This document shows, piece by piece, positions 1-7,611 of a stretch of 64,000 bases of DNA. This stretch comes from Eubacterium uniforme (lineage in GTDB: Bacteria > Bacillota > Clostridia > Lachnospirales > Lachnospiraceae), in NCBI RefSeq assembly GCF_900167115.1, contig NZ_FUXZ01000006.1:48528-112527 (forward strand). The letters are read 5' to 3'. The translations under genes were made by a program, and so were the position numbers. Position 1 is the stretch's first letter; the number at the start of each line of letters is the position of its first letter. The notes beneath the pieces are model-generated. The model saw nothing but the letters and a program-made list of their open reading frames with translations, did not search any database and was not told the DNA's origin.

Positions 1-1193
1 TTATCCTGAACGCCCCCACTAACTAATGATCTAAACGTACCGAGTTCAGATGTAATTCTAGAATCACCAGTTATAATTATTGTTCCACCTGTAAGTTTCA
101 TCTCACCAATAGAATAGAATGTATCTCGATCCCAAAATTCTTCAATCTGTCTAGCGCCATTTTCAAACTCATAATCAACTCTAATAACGCCACCTGACAT
201 TTCAATATATGTTGCTAAAAGAATAGAACCAAATCCACTATTACATCTATCTGTGCATTTCTTTACATTTAATTCACCTGACTTAAAAACGATACTTCCA
301 TATGGCACCCACCAAGAATATGTATCCACTAAATTGCCCCATTCTTCTTCGACATTAATAGTCGGACCATCAAAAACAACATCACATAATCCTGATATTA
401 AGCAACGACCATACTCCTCATACTTAGACTCTTTATTTATATTATCAAACTTAATATTTAAAACACCATCACCTATAAATTTAACTTTTACATTTAAATA
501 TGCATATATCGCCCATGTGTCTTCAGGATTACTTAAAGTAATACTGTTTTCTCCTGTAAGTTTAATATTTACAACATTCTTTCCATCTACATCATCAGGA
601 TCTGCAGAAAAATAGAGTGCGTTCATCATAATATTAAGAGTTTTAGTTCCATGAAAATTATCAAGTTCTAAAGTCCTAGCCTTTTCATCAAAGTATATTC
701 CTTCCATATCCAAATTATGATGTCCTGTAGAACTATATATAGTGTTTCCCTCAGCAGAAATAGAAGTTTCAAATTCTGACTCATCAATTGTTCTTGAATA
801 TAGTTTGATCCATACTTTTCCTCCTACAGCATATTTTTCATTAGCAACCTTACTTATCTTTAAATAATATTTCTTTGACTCTTTTAAATATACATGATGT
901 GGAGTTTCTTTACTTGAACTTCTAATGAATTCAATTACTTCATCTTTATCATTATACAATGTTGCACAAGCATCTTTATCAGTATCATATTTCAAATAAA
1001 AAGCATATACAGCTGTTTCCTTTGGAGTAATCAAATATGTAGTTTCCTCGGTAATATCTTCTATATCATTCATGCCATCAAGTATCTTTGAATACTTCAT
1101 TTCAGCATGAACGTTTTTCATTGAGCCCAATTCAAAAAGACCAACTAAGCATAACAACATAAACAATTTACAAATTATATTTTTTGCTTTCAT
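1..1193 (-). CDS. Secreted cell-surface protein, BspA/beta-helix-like paralogue (3' end outside window)
   Basis: The reading frame is open from an ATG at 1193 to the left edge with no stop, so the C-terminus is missing. The start follows an AAGGAG site in the leader. The N-terminus (MKAKNIICKLFMLLCLVGLF...) is a Sec signal peptide ending near VHAE. The rest is a series of short beta-strand repeats of the type 'G.ITLS', 'FIGDGVLNIKF', 'VFDGPTINVE', 'MSGGVIRVDY', 'LTGGTIIITGD', collinear with the next two genes. This suggests a parallel beta-helix surface or carbohydrate-binding domain; that function is inferred. The gene begins 16 bp after the stop of the 1210-3120 gene and is probably co-transcribed with it. 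The two complete paralogues end in a leucine-rich-repeat tail, which this one probably has outside the window. Confidence 0.85.
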   Translation of the reverse strand, partial: MKAKNIICKLFMLLCLVGLFELGSMKNVHAEMKYSKILDGMNDIEDITEETTYLITPKETAVYAFYLKYDTDKDACATLYNDKDEVIEFIRSSSKETPHHVYLKESKKYYLKISKVANEKYAVGGKVWIKLYSRTIDESEFETSISAEGNTIYSSTGHHNLDMEGIYFDEKARTLELDNFHGTKTLNIMMNALYFSADPDDVDGKNVVNIKLTGENSITLSNPEDTWAIYAYLNVKVKFIGDGVLNIKFDNINKESKYEEYGRCLISGLCDVVFDGPTINVEEEWGNLVDTYSWWVPYGSIVFKSGELNVKKCTDRCNSGFGSILLATYIEMSGGVIRVDYEFENGARQIEEFWDRDTFYSIGEMKLTGGTIIITGDSRITSELGTFRSLVSGGVQD

Positions 1194-1209
1194 CTTAAAC
1201 TCCTTATAT

Positions 1210-3120
1210 CTACTTAACTATACCCTTAAATCCTGCCTTTAATATCTTCTTAGCATAAGACTTCTTCTTTGCCTTTGGTACCTTAATTACACAAGTTTTC
1301 TTAACGCTCTTAAATGTACCCTTAGTAAATTTCTTTATTTTCTTAGATTTTATTATAATACTCTTAAGTTTCTTACAACCAATGAATGCCCCTTTACCGA
1401 TTTTTGACACATTCTTACCAATCACTATACTCTTAAGTTTCTTACCATTTTTTAAAGCCTTCTTACTAATTGCAGTCACCTTATACTTAACACCATTAAC
1501 AGTAAGTATTGATTTGATACTAACTTTCTTTAATAATCTCTTATTAAGACTAGTAACTGTTACTTCACCTGTAACTTTTGCATCTAAAGTTCCTTCCTTA
1601 GTAACCTTATAAGTAAAGATACCATCAGTTATCTTACTTCCAGCCTTAGCGCCATGATAACCATCATAAGATCCATTTTTATCCATACCTTCAGTAATCT
1701 TAAATGTAACAGTCTTGCTACCAGTAAATACACCTAATCCTGTAACAATAACTTTAGCAGTACCAACCTTTACATTGTTTTCATATATAACCTTAAAATG
1801 CTTACCTTCCTTCAAACCATATATAGTAACCTTAGGTTCTTTAGCCATACCGTCATATTTATATTCAGTATTTTCAAGTTCAACATCCAACTTTGAAACA
1901 TCTAGCTTATTTCCTTTTATTACCATATTTTTTTCTTCATCACTTATACCATCAGCTGATGATATAGGATTTAATTTAGCTAAAACTTTTTCATCTCCCA
2001 TAACAATAATATTACCACCTGTAATATTTATATCACTAATAGAGTGAATAGTTTCATAAATATGACTTGGCATAACATCATTCTTTCTAACGTAATTTAC
2101 AATAATGCTACCACCTGACATTTTAAAATATCCAGTTTCAAAAATAGAATAAAAATAATCCTTATCTTCATTTTCAAACTTGCTAACGACAATAGAACCT
2201 GACTTGATTTCTAACTTACCATATGGTCCTTTTTCCCCATATGTAGAAATAACAGGTCCAAAAGCCTTTTCAATATTTATAGTAGGTCCATCAATAACTA
2301 CACTACTTTTTTCTGTCTTCAAAAAGAGACTTGCATCATCCACTGATTTATTCTTTCCATTAAATTTAATATTTAATGTTCCATCACCTATTATATTTAC
2401 ATTGCCACACCAATATATTGTAAATAAAGTTGCTGCAGTTTTATCATACTCAACAGTATTATTTCCAGATATTTTTATATTAAATTTTGGTAAATATGGC
2501 CAATCCTTTTCATCCGCCAAACTACCCATAAAAGAATTGATAATAAACTCATCACTACCTTTGTAATTATTTAATTCCAAGGTATGCGTATCTTTATCGT
2601 ATGTTACACCTTGTATATTTGCTTTAATAATATTAGTATCTTTTTCCCTATTCAAATAAACGTCACATGTATCAGGATATTCACACTCTCCCATCCATCT
2701 CTTTTCTATACATACCTTAGCGTCAAGTGAATCACAAGAAACTTCTTTTTTTACCACAAAGTAATAAATCTTACCACTTTTTAAATAAACCTTTTGCCCC
2801 TCTTGGTTCTCATCATAATGAGCACTCGCTATGAACTCCTTGTCACTATTGTATACTGTAGCAAATGCTGTATATACCGTTCTACCATCTATTAATTTCT
2901 TAGTATCACATATAAGTTTAAATTCATAGAGTCCATCCTCATCTGGCAAAACCTTATATATCATTTGCTCCTTAGCTCTTACAGTAATGGTATCGCCATA
3001 TGATTTATAATCTCTGGTCTGCCATTCCTCAGCATATGTCTTAGTACCTGCTCCTACCTCAAATAATCCAAACAAGCACAAAAACATAACAATCTTGCAT
3101 ATTAATTCCTTCAATTTCAT
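1210..3120 (-). CDS. Secreted beta-helix/Ig-like/BspA leucine-rich-repeat surface protein
   Basis: A longer frame begins 30 bp upstream, but ATG at 3120 (MKLKELICKIVMFLCLFGLF) is the likely start: it follows TAGGAGG at ideal spacing and opens directly on a signal peptide ending near TYAEE. In order the protein shows a signal peptide, an N-terminal beta domain, repeats such as 'LELNNYKG', 'IIGDGTLNIKF' and 'MSGGSIIVNY' that look like a parallel beta-helix, an Ig-like module around 'YDGMAKEPKVTIYGLKEG' with the NNVKVGTAKV signature, and a C-terminal BspA-type LRR_5 tail ('KLKSIVIGKNVSKIGKGAF'). The extreme C-terminus is very Lys-rich. It is a close paralogue of 3461-5380. A role in adhesion or polysaccharide binding at the cell surface is inferred from family; no anchoring motif (LPXTG, SLH) is visible. 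Confidence 0.85.
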   Translation of the reverse strand: MKLKELICKIVMFLCLFGLFEVGAGTKTYAEEWQTRDYKSYGDTITVRAKEQMIYKVLPDEDGLYEFKLICDTKKLIDGRTVYTAFATVYNSDKEFIASAHYDENQEGQKVYLKSGKIYYFVVKKEVSCDSLDAKVCIEKRWMGECEYPDTCDVYLNREKDTNIIKANIQGVTYDKDTHTLELNNYKGSDEFIINSFMGSLADEKDWPYLPKFNIKISGNNTVEYDKTAATLFTIYWCGNVNIIGDGTLNIKFNGKNKSVDDASLFLKTEKSSVVIDGPTINIEKAFGPVISTYGEKGPYGKLEIKSGSIVVSKFENEDKDYFYSIFETGYFKMSGGSIIVNYVRKNDVMPSHIYETIHSISDINITGGNIIVMGDEKVLAKLNPISSADGISDEEKNMVIKGNKLDVSKLDVELENTEYKYDGMAKEPKVTIYGLKEGKHFKVIYENNVKVGTAKVIVTGLGVFTGSKTVTFKITEGMDKNGSYDGYHGAKAGSKITDGIFTYKVTKEGTLDAKVTGEVTVTSLNKRLLKKVSIKSILTVNGVKYKVTAISKKALKNGKKLKSIVIGKNVSKIGKGAFIGCKKLKSIIIKSKKIKKFTKGTFKSVKKTCVIKVPKAKKKSYAKKILKAGFKGIVK

Positions 3121-3168
3121 AGTAAACCTCCTATATTTTTCCTCAAACAACCTAATTATACCACATTT
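3121..3168 (-). promoter_or_regulatory. Promoter and leader of the 1210-3120 gene
   Basis: On the minus strand the order is an extended -10 (TGGTATAAT, core at 3155-3160), a short leader, AGGAGG, then the ATG at 3120. The 48-bp block differs by a single base insertion from 5381-5429 upstream of the paralogue, so promoter, leader and signal peptide were duplicated together. No strong -35 is seen. Confidence 0.6.
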
Positions 3169-3237
3169 TTTTTACCTACTATCAAATATTTATATAATTA
3201 TATCTTATTTTAATCTGATTAGTATTTTTGCCAAAAA

Positions 3238-3306
3238 AATATTTCCTTTGTTTTATCGGTCTTAGCTAGTGTAGTAGCCTACTACATATGCAAATGGCTT
3301 GACTGA
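3238..3306 (+). pseudogene. Remnant of a small hydrophobic peptide gene (type I toxin-like)
   Basis: The plus-strand frame reads NISFVLSVLASVVAYYICKWLD then TGA, clearly homologous to the intact 25-residue peptide at 6638-6715 (ISFIISVMASIVAYFICKWLD). There is no ATG and no ribosome-binding site. The upstream flank (TTGCCAAAAAAATATTT) matches the flank of the intact copy but is fused directly to the middle of the coding part, as if a deletion between short AATATT/AATATC repeats removed promoter, Shine-Dalgarno and start codon. Terminator and antisense promoter remain downstream. Confidence 0.7.
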
Positions 3307-3353
3307 TAACTCATGGTAGCATATTAGGTTATGTTCTTCCTATCAAAAAGAAC

Positions 3354-3390
3354 AACCCCTCTCAGATTCGTTCTGAGAGGGGTTCTTTTG
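3354..3390. terminator. Bidirectional terminator of the decayed peptide cassette
   Basis: Thirteen-base perfect stem AACCCCTCTCAGA/TCTGAGAGGGGTT with T-tracts on both sides (TTCTTTTG on plus; TTCTTTTTG on minus). It belongs to the same hairpin family as 5442-5480, 6427-6459 and 6767-6803. Confidence 0.8.
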
Positions 3391-3431
3391 TTAAACATGA
3401 CTTTAACAATCTTATTTCCTTTGTTAATCAA

Positions 3432-3460
3432 AGTATAATCCCAATTCTATCTTTTGTCAA
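3432..3460 (-). promoter_or_regulatory. Antisense promoter of the decayed cassette
   Basis: TTGACA (3455-3460), 17-bp spacer, TATACT (3432-3437) on the minus strand, with ATTGGGAT just before the -10. It would start a short RNA running into the hairpin at 3354-3390. The same promoter with the same spacer motif recurs at 6500, 6836 and, more weakly, 6368. It abuts the stop codon of the 3461 gene. Confidence 0.65.
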
Positions 3461-5380
3461 CTACTCAACTATTCCTTTAAATCCAGCCTTCTTAATCTTC
3501 TTTACATAAGCCTTCTTCATTGCCTTTGGAACCTTAATCACGCAAGTTTTCTTCAACCCTTTAAAAGCTCCTTTAACAAACTTCTTAATCTTCTTTGACT
3601 TTATCTTGATACTCTTAAGTTTCTTGCAACCAGCAAATGCTCTCTTACCAATCTTAGCTACATTTTTACCAATCACAATACTCTTAAGCTTCTTACCCTT
3701 CTTAAAAGCCTTCTTACCTATAGCAGTTACCTTATACTTAACACCACCATAATTAACACTAGTCTTAACGGCAACTTTCTTTAAAGTCTTCTTCTTAAGT
3801 CCAATAACTGTTACTTTACCAGCTGTCTTCCCATCCAATGTGCCTTCCTTAGTAACCTTATAAATAAGTTTACCATCAGTAAATGTACTACCAAACTTTA
3901 ATCCATGAATACCATCGTATGTTTCCGTATCACCTACTTTAATATTCTCTTCACCTGAGATTTTAAATCTAAATGTCTTACTTCCCCAGAAGTGTCCTCT
4001 ACCTTTGACAATTACCTTAGCTATTCCAACATTAACATTATCCACATAAGAAACAATATAATCCTTACCTTCTTCTAATCCATTGACTATTACCTTTGGT
4101 GTTTTCGCTTTACCATCAAACTTGTATGAATATTTTTCAAGTTTCATCTTCACATCCTGAATTTTTATTCTTGCACCAATTAATATTGCATTCTTTGTTT
4201 TTTCATTCATCTTAGCAAATGAATCTAAAACTTTAACTTTCGGTATTGTTTTTGCATCTCCAGTAATAATAATATTTCCACCCGTAACATTCATCTCACC
4301 AGTAATACAAAACATTCCATGAGTTTTCTTAGGCTCCAAAGAACCATTTACTACATAATTAATTCTTATAAAACCGCCCGACATATCCATAGCACCTGCC
4401 TCAAAAGCAGATAATAAAAATTCATTAGAATTCACAAAATTATTAATAATAATTGATCCTGATTTAAATGTAAATTTGCCAATCATGTTATTCGTGTCAC
4501 AAGTTACGATTAAAGCGCTATTAATTTTATCAGTAATTATCGTAGGCCCATCAAAGATTATATTGCAACCATGTCCGTCTATAAATTTATTTCTCCAAGT
4601 ATCTTTAAGATTAAATTTACAGTTTACTGTTCCATCACCTATTACATTAAAATTACCATGCCCACAAATATTAAAAATACTATCCAAGCCCGGATTTGAA
4701 TAAATAGTATTATTTCCAGTAATCTTAATAGTAAAATTTAAGAAATTTGGATCATCCTTTTCATCAACTTCAAAATCATATGGCGAACTAATACTTATAT
4801 CACCTTCACCAGTATAGTTGTTTAATTCCAAGACATGTTTCTTAGGATTATAACTTATTCCCTCAAAACGACGATATCCATTTGAAATATCATAACCTTG
4901 GACTTCAACCGTAACATCCGTATATTCTTTTAATTTTACATCTTTTAAATATGATATCTTAATTTTTCCACCAAATCCTTCAATTCCTGTTCTACCTGCG
5001 TAATTACTTCTCTCTAGAACAACATAATAAGTCTTACCCTTACTTAAATAAAACTCATTTCCAGCTTCATCAACATCATTTCGATCAACTATAGTACCTA
5101 TATACTTCTTATCGCTATTATATAAAGTTCCATATGATGAATAATATGAAGGATCAGGTCCAAACCCACAATCTAATGCAACATTATAAACACCAGATTT
5201 TTTAGGTACAACCTTATATATAATCTTTTCATCGCCCTTATATTCAACCCATGTTCCAAAAGATGTAAAATTAACAATCTTCTCTTCAGCTGCATAAACC
5301 TTAGTATTTATTCCTACCTCAAATAAACCAACCAAGCACAAAATCATAACGATCTTGCATATTAATTCCTTCAACTTCAT
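3461..5380 (-). CDS. Secreted beta-helix/Ig-like/BspA leucine-rich-repeat surface protein
   Basis: The ATG at 5380 (MKLKELICKIVMILCLVGLF) is chosen because AGGAGG lies just upstream and it opens on the signal peptide (cleavage near VYAAEE); an in-frame ATG at 5407 has no such site. The architecture matches the 1210-3120 paralogue: signal peptide, N-terminal beta domain, beta-helix-like repeats ('VIGDGTVNCKF', 'MSGGFIRINY', 'VTGGNIIITGD'), an Ig-like module (YKFDGKAKTPKVIVNGLEEG, then NVGIAKVIVKG), and a BspA-type tail ('KKLKSIVIGKNVAKIGKRAF') ending in a Lys-rich segment (CVIKVPKAMKKAYVKKIKKAG). Surface exposure and glycan binding are inferred from family. The sequence difference from its neighbour is concentrated in the N-terminal half, as expected for diversifying surface proteins. 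Confidence 0.85.
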   Translation of the reverse strand: MKLKELICKIVMILCLVGLFEVGINTKVYAAEEKIVNFTSFGTWVEYKGDEKIIYKVVPKKSGVYNVALDCGFGPDPSYYSSYGTLYNSDKKYIGTIVDRNDVDEAGNEFYLSKGKTYYVVLERSNYAGRTGIEGFGGKIKISYLKDVKLKEYTDVTVEVQGYDISNGYRRFEGISYNPKKHVLELNNYTGEGDISISSPYDFEVDEKDDPNFLNFTIKITGNNTIYSNPGLDSIFNICGHGNFNVIGDGTVNCKFNLKDTWRNKFIDGHGCNIIFDGPTIITDKINSALIVTCDTNNMIGKFTFKSGSIIINNFVNSNEFLLSAFEAGAMDMSGGFIRINYVVNGSLEPKKTHGMFCITGEMNVTGGNIIITGDAKTIPKVKVLDSFAKMNEKTKNAILIGARIKIQDVKMKLEKYSYKFDGKAKTPKVIVNGLEEGKDYIVSYVDNVNVGIAKVIVKGRGHFWGSKTFRFKISGEENIKVGDTETYDGIHGLKFGSTFTDGKLIYKVTKEGTLDGKTAGKVTVIGLKKKTLKKVAVKTSVNYGGVKYKVTAIGKKAFKKGKKLKSIVIGKNVAKIGKRAFAGCKKLKSIKIKSKKIKKFVKGAFKGLKKTCVIKVPKAMKKAYVKKIKKAGFKGIVE

Positions 5381-5429
5381 AGTAAACCTCCTATATTTTT
5401 TCCTCAAACAACCTAATTATACCACATTT
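5381..5429 (-). promoter_or_regulatory. Promoter and leader of the 3461-5380 gene
   Basis: Extended -10 TGGTATAAT (core 5416-5421), leader and AGGAGG, nearly identical to 3121-3168 but with one extra T. Upstream of it the sequence diverges completely, so the duplication boundary lies at about 5429. Confidence 0.6.
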
Positions 5430-5441
5430 CCAATATAAAAT

Positions 5442-5480
5442 AACCCCTCAGAGCTGCAACCACTCTGAGGGGTCATTTTT
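5442..5480 (-). terminator. Terminator downstream of the AbiE locus
   Basis: Perfect 11-bp stem ACCCCTCAGAG/CTCTGAGGGGT with a 9-base loop. The plus-side T-tract is CATTTTT and the minus side runs TTATTTTATA. It closes the abiE transcript and may insulate the 3461-5380 promoter. The stem sequence matches the peptide-cassette terminators. Confidence 0.7.
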
Positions 5481-5484
5481 AATC

Positions 5485-5589
5485 TCAGTCAACATCATTA
5501 AAATATCTACCATCAACGATTATTTCTAATAAACTATTTTCTTTCGCTAATTTTTTTATCTTCCCCTTAATTTGTGCTTCTGTAAGCAT
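5485..5589 (-). pseudogene. Truncated AbiEii toxin gene (34 codons)
   Basis: Begins 3 bp after the abiEi stop, where the AbiEii nucleotidyltransferase toxin normally starts. The first 19 residues (MLTEAQIKGKIKKLAKENS) look like the N-terminus of AbiEii proteins, which typically open with E-Q-(I/L)-K-G-K-(I/V)-(K/R)-x-(I/L)-A-K. After that it reads LLEIIVDGRYFNDVD and stops; AbiEii proteins are usually about 250-300 residues. The catalytic GS and D-x-D motifs are absent, so the toxin is dead and the antitoxin is an orphan. The assignment rests on position plus the short N-terminal match. Confidence 0.6.
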
Positions 5590-5592
5590 TAC

Positions 5593-6177
5593 CTATAATA
5601 AAACCTCCATTATTTCTCTTATTTTCTTCTCCACATGAAATAATTTTGCATACCCAACCAATCTATTTAAATTTTTTTCTTTACTAACAACATAATACTT
5701 AATTGCTGTTTGATAGTCCTGTATTTCAAATCTATTTTTAGAACGAACCAGATCGCATATTGTTCTTTCTAAATCATATATAGGTATCTTATGACCGTAT
5801 GAATTAACCACATACTCTTTACCAATATCCAGCAAATCCTTCTTCACTGTAAATACTTTTATACCATCAGCAATTAATCTCGATGTTCCATAACCGGTAT
5901 ATATTGTAATTATAGGCTGCATAGGTTCCCTATCTATCAAGCCATGATAATACAATGACTCATCATGAGACAAAACTCCCTGCGGGCATCTTAAAAAAAG
6001 TATATATTCTTCATCCATCCAAGTTTCCGGAGATACATATATTCCATGTGCAACTTTTGTATAATTGTTTTCATCAATAAACTTATACAAATCATATTTT
6101 GATATTCCCGCTTTCATTACATCCTTTGTTAAAAGCGTCCCTGTTTTATCAATTATTTTTTCTATTGATTTCATCAT
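5593..6177 (-). CDS. abiEi: AbiEi-family type IV antitoxin/transcriptional repressor
   Basis: About 194 residues, close to the usual family length. Residues 1-50 form the winged-helix domain of AbiEi_4 antitoxins (TKDVMKAGISKYDLYKFID, then VAHGIYVSPETW). The C-terminal part (LSHDESLYYHGL, TIYTGYGTSRL, PIYDLERTICDL) is the conserved AbiEi antitoxin domain. AbiE proteins act in phage abortive infection; AbiEi represses its own promoter by binding inverted repeats and neutralises AbiEii. Here AbiEii is truncated, so the gene may survive only as a repressor. Two adjacent ATGs (6177, 6174) are possible starts. An inverted repeat at 6189-6224 lies directly upstream, as expected for autoregulation. 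Confidence 0.85.
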   Translation of the reverse strand: MMKSIEKIIDKTGTLLTKDVMKAGISKYDLYKFIDENNYTKVAHGIYVSPETWMDEEYILFLRCPQGVLSHDESLYYHGLIDREPMQPIITIYTGYGTSRLIADGIKVFTVKKDLLDIGKEYVVNSYGHKIPIYDLERTICDLVRSKNRFEIQDYQTAIKYYVVSKEKNLNRLVGYAKLFHVEKKIREIMEVLL

Positions 6178-6188
6178 CAATCACCAAC

Positions 6189-6224
6189 TTTCGTGCTAAT
6201 CTTATTAACTATATTAGCGCAAAA
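6189..6224 (-). promoter_or_regulatory. Probable AbiEi operator overlapping the abiE promoter
   Basis: Inverted arms TTTCGTGCTAAT (6189-6200) and ATTAGCGCAAA (6213-6223), 12 bp apart, centred 25-30 bp upstream of the abiEi start. A minus-strand promoter (TTGAAT, 18 bp, TAATAT) overlaps the right arm. AbiEi proteins are known to bind paired inverted repeats at their own promoters; binding here is inferred. Confidence 0.5.
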
Positions 6225-6287
6225 GTTTGTATACATTCAACTTTTTTCCATTTATTTACCTCCTATTTTTATAAAATGGCGCAAGAA

Positions 6288-6396
6288 AAGCACCCACTTA
6301 TAGTAGGTGCACATAAACCACATATATAAAAACAGGTATAAAAAATCAAATTTATCGCTTCAACTAAACTATATACCAATCTTGCGCAAAAGTCAA
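6288..6396 (-). ncRNA. Candidate short minus-strand RNA, diverged cassette copy
   Basis: Promoter TTGACT (6391-6396), 17 bp, TATAGT (6368-6373), with ATTGG before the -10 as in the other antisense promoters. The transcript would start near 6361 and reach a hairpin at about 6299-6319 (GCACCTACT/AGTGGGTGC on the minus strand) followed by TTTTCTT. The predicted RNA is about 70 nt. No peptide frame remains opposite it, so it looks like a decayed copy of the peptide cassette. Confidence 0.35.
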
Positions 6397-6426
6397 TATA
6401 TTATTTTCACCTTATATATAAATAAC

Positions 6427-6459
6427 AACCCCCTTAGCCGCAATCTAAGGGGGAATTTT
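6427..6459. terminator. Terminator of a decayed peptide cassette
   Basis: Stem CCCCCTTAG/CTAAGGGGG with a 7-base loop, AATTTT on the plus side and TTGTTATTT on the minus side. It pairs with the minus promoter at 6500-6528, forming the 3' part of another cassette with no peptide gene. Confidence 0.6.
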
Positions 6460-6499
6460 GATACATATGCATCATATAATTCATTCCTTTATAATCCAA

Positions 6500-6528
6500 A
6501 TTGTACTTCCAATCCTATATTTTGTCAA
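6500..6528 (-). promoter_or_regulatory. Antisense-type promoter of a decayed peptide cassette
   Basis: TTGACA (6523-6528), exactly 17 bp, TACAAT (6500-6505) on the minus strand, with GATTGG in the spacer as in the copies at 3432 and 6836. The RNA would run into the 6427-6459 hairpin. Confidence 0.6.
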
Positions 6529-6563
6529 TCAACCATCAGCAAATATCTTTGCCAAAAAAATAT

Positions 6564-6592
6564 TTACTTTCGCATTACGTTTGTGCTATAAT
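6564..6592 (+). promoter_or_regulatory. Promoter of the small peptide gene
   Basis: TTACTT (6564-6569), 17-bp spacer, extended -10 TGC-TATAAT (core 6587-6592). It is one of the very few rightward promoters in the window and lies 45 bp before the peptide start. Confidence 0.65.
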
Positions 6593-6637
6593 TATCTTGC
6601 TACCGCTCCAAACTGTAGCAGTGAGGAGGTGAATAGC

Positions 6638-6715
6638 ATGTCTAACGTAATATCCTTCATTATTTCAGTCATGGCAAGTATCGTAGCATACTTTATTTGC
6701 AAATGGTTAGACTGA
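6638..6715 (+). CDS. 25-residue hydrophobic membrane peptide, type I toxin-like
   Basis: MSNVISFIISVMASIVAYFICKWLD, preceded by GAGGAGG 8 bp upstream and a good promoter at 6564-6592, followed by a strong terminator at 6767-6803. It is a single transmembrane segment ending in CKWLD. It is the only convincing plus-strand gene in the window. A truncated homologue lies at 3238-3306, and two or three cassette scars lie nearby. A minus-strand promoter just beyond the terminator would make an RNA antisense to the mRNA 3' end. That layout matches known type I toxin-antitoxin pairs such as txpA/RatA and bsrG/SR4. Peptides ending in ICKWLD occur in many Clostridia as hypothetical proteins; a toxic function is inferred from layout only. 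Confidence 0.75.
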   Translation: MSNVISFIISVMASIVAYFICKWLD

Positions 6716-6755
6716 AATATTTCGGTAGTTTAGCCTTAGGTTGTGTTCTTCCTAC

Positions 6756-6829
6756 TAAAAAGAACAACCCCTTAGAGCCTGTAACTCTGAGGGGTCGTTT
6801 TTTATGTCTAATAAAACATATCCTTCATC
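6756..6829 (-). ncRNA. Candidate antisense RNA to the peptide mRNA
   Basis: Starts near 6829 from the promoter at 6836-6864 and should end in the T-tract on the left side of the shared hairpin (GGGGTTGTTCTTTTT on the minus strand). The predicted length is about 75 nt, with roughly 45 nt overlapping the 3' end of the peptide mRNA. No coding capacity is seen. The role as an antitoxin RNA is inferred. Confidence 0.5.
6767..6803. terminator. Bidirectional terminator of the peptide cassette
   Basis: Eleven-base stem ACCCCTTAGAG/CTCTGAGGGGT with one wobble pair and TCGTTTTTT on the plus side. A T-rich tract also lies on the minus side, so it can end both the peptide mRNA and the antisense RNA. Confidence 0.8.
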
Positions 6830-6835
6830 ACCTCA

Positions 6836-6864
6836 AGTATAATCCCAATCCATCTTTTTGTCAA
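6836..6864 (-). promoter_or_regulatory. Promoter of the antisense RNA
   Basis: Consensus TTGACA (6859-6864), 17 bp, TATACT (6836-6841) on the minus strand, pointing at the peptide gene's 3' end. It lies 24 bp downstream of the sfsA stop, so it does not serve sfsA. Confidence 0.65.
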
Positions 6865-6887
6865 CCAACCGAATTTTCTACCGACAT

Positions 6888-7574
6888 TTATACCGACATC
6901 TCCCCCCTCAACTCATCCACTTCCACATGACAAGTCAAAAACACAATCTCAACACCTTTATCCTTCGCCTCATCAAACACCTGCCCAAATTCAGGATGCG
7001 TCTCAACATTAGCTCTCACCTCACTAATACCATCCATCTGAATAACAAATGCAAGCATAGCATGATATCCATCTTCCCTTGCCTTTATTAATTCCCGCAA
7101 ATGCTTAACTCCACGCTCTGTCGGAGCATCAGGAAAATACCCTATACCATCTCTTTCAAGAGTACACCCCTTTACTTCCAGCAAATACTTTTCCTTTCCA
7201 ACATTACCATCCTCACCGCTAACATCTCTCTCCATATAAAAATCAATACGTGATTTTCCATATGTATACTCAGGAATTACCACATCATAATCCTTCGTAG
7301 CAAGCCATTCTTTAACAACCTTATTAGGTGCCTGACTATCAATATTAATCAATAATCCATTACTCTTCCTAACAGCAATAAGATCATATTTAGTTTTCCT
7401 ATTAGGTGTACCCGGTTCATCAAGCCAAACATCACAACCTGGAATAAGTAATTCCTTACATCTACCAGTATTCTTAACGTGAACAATTTCCCGCTTACCA
7501 TCAATGTCAACTTCGGCAATAAAACGGTTTGGCCGATTAATAAATGTTGCTTTAATTACTTTATTGTATTTCAT
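6888..7574 (-). CDS. sfsA: SfsA-family DNA/RNA nuclease (sugar fermentation stimulation protein)
   Basis: The protein is 228 residues, the typical family length. It has an N-terminal OB-like part (HVKNTGRCKELL, then DVWLDEP) and a PD-(D/E)XK-like nuclease core: SRIDFY with D near 111, then LLEVKGCTL with E near 133 and K near 135. The signatures FPDAPTERGVKHL and ANVETHPEFG are characteristic of SfsA. The E. coli protein was named for its effect on maltose metabolism and later shown to have nuclease activity; its cellular role is unsettled. It stands alone between the peptide cassettes, with an intact frame. Leader hairpin debris at 7612-7669 precedes it. Confidence 0.9.
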   Translation of the reverse strand: MKYNKVIKATFINRPNRFIAEVDIDGKREIVHVKNTGRCKELLIPGCDVWLDEPGTPNRKTKYDLIAVRKSNGLLINIDSQAPNKVVKEWLATKDYDVVIPEYTYGKSRIDFYMERDVSGEDGNVGKEKYLLEVKGCTLERDGIGYFPDAPTERGVKHLRELIKAREDGYHAMLAFVIQMDGISEVRANVETHPEFGQVFDEAKDKGVEIVFLTCHVEVDELRGEMSV

Positions 7575-7611
7575 ATCTTCTAAACTCTTTTTATCTTAAT
7601 TTTGTATATTA

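Noticed and set aside
253..615. Long plus-strand open frames across the window (e.g. 253-615, 2180-2566, 42064-42537, 54005-54475)
   Set aside because: They lie opposite clear minus-strand genes, lack ribosome-binding sites and read as low-complexity antisense translations. Treated as shadows.
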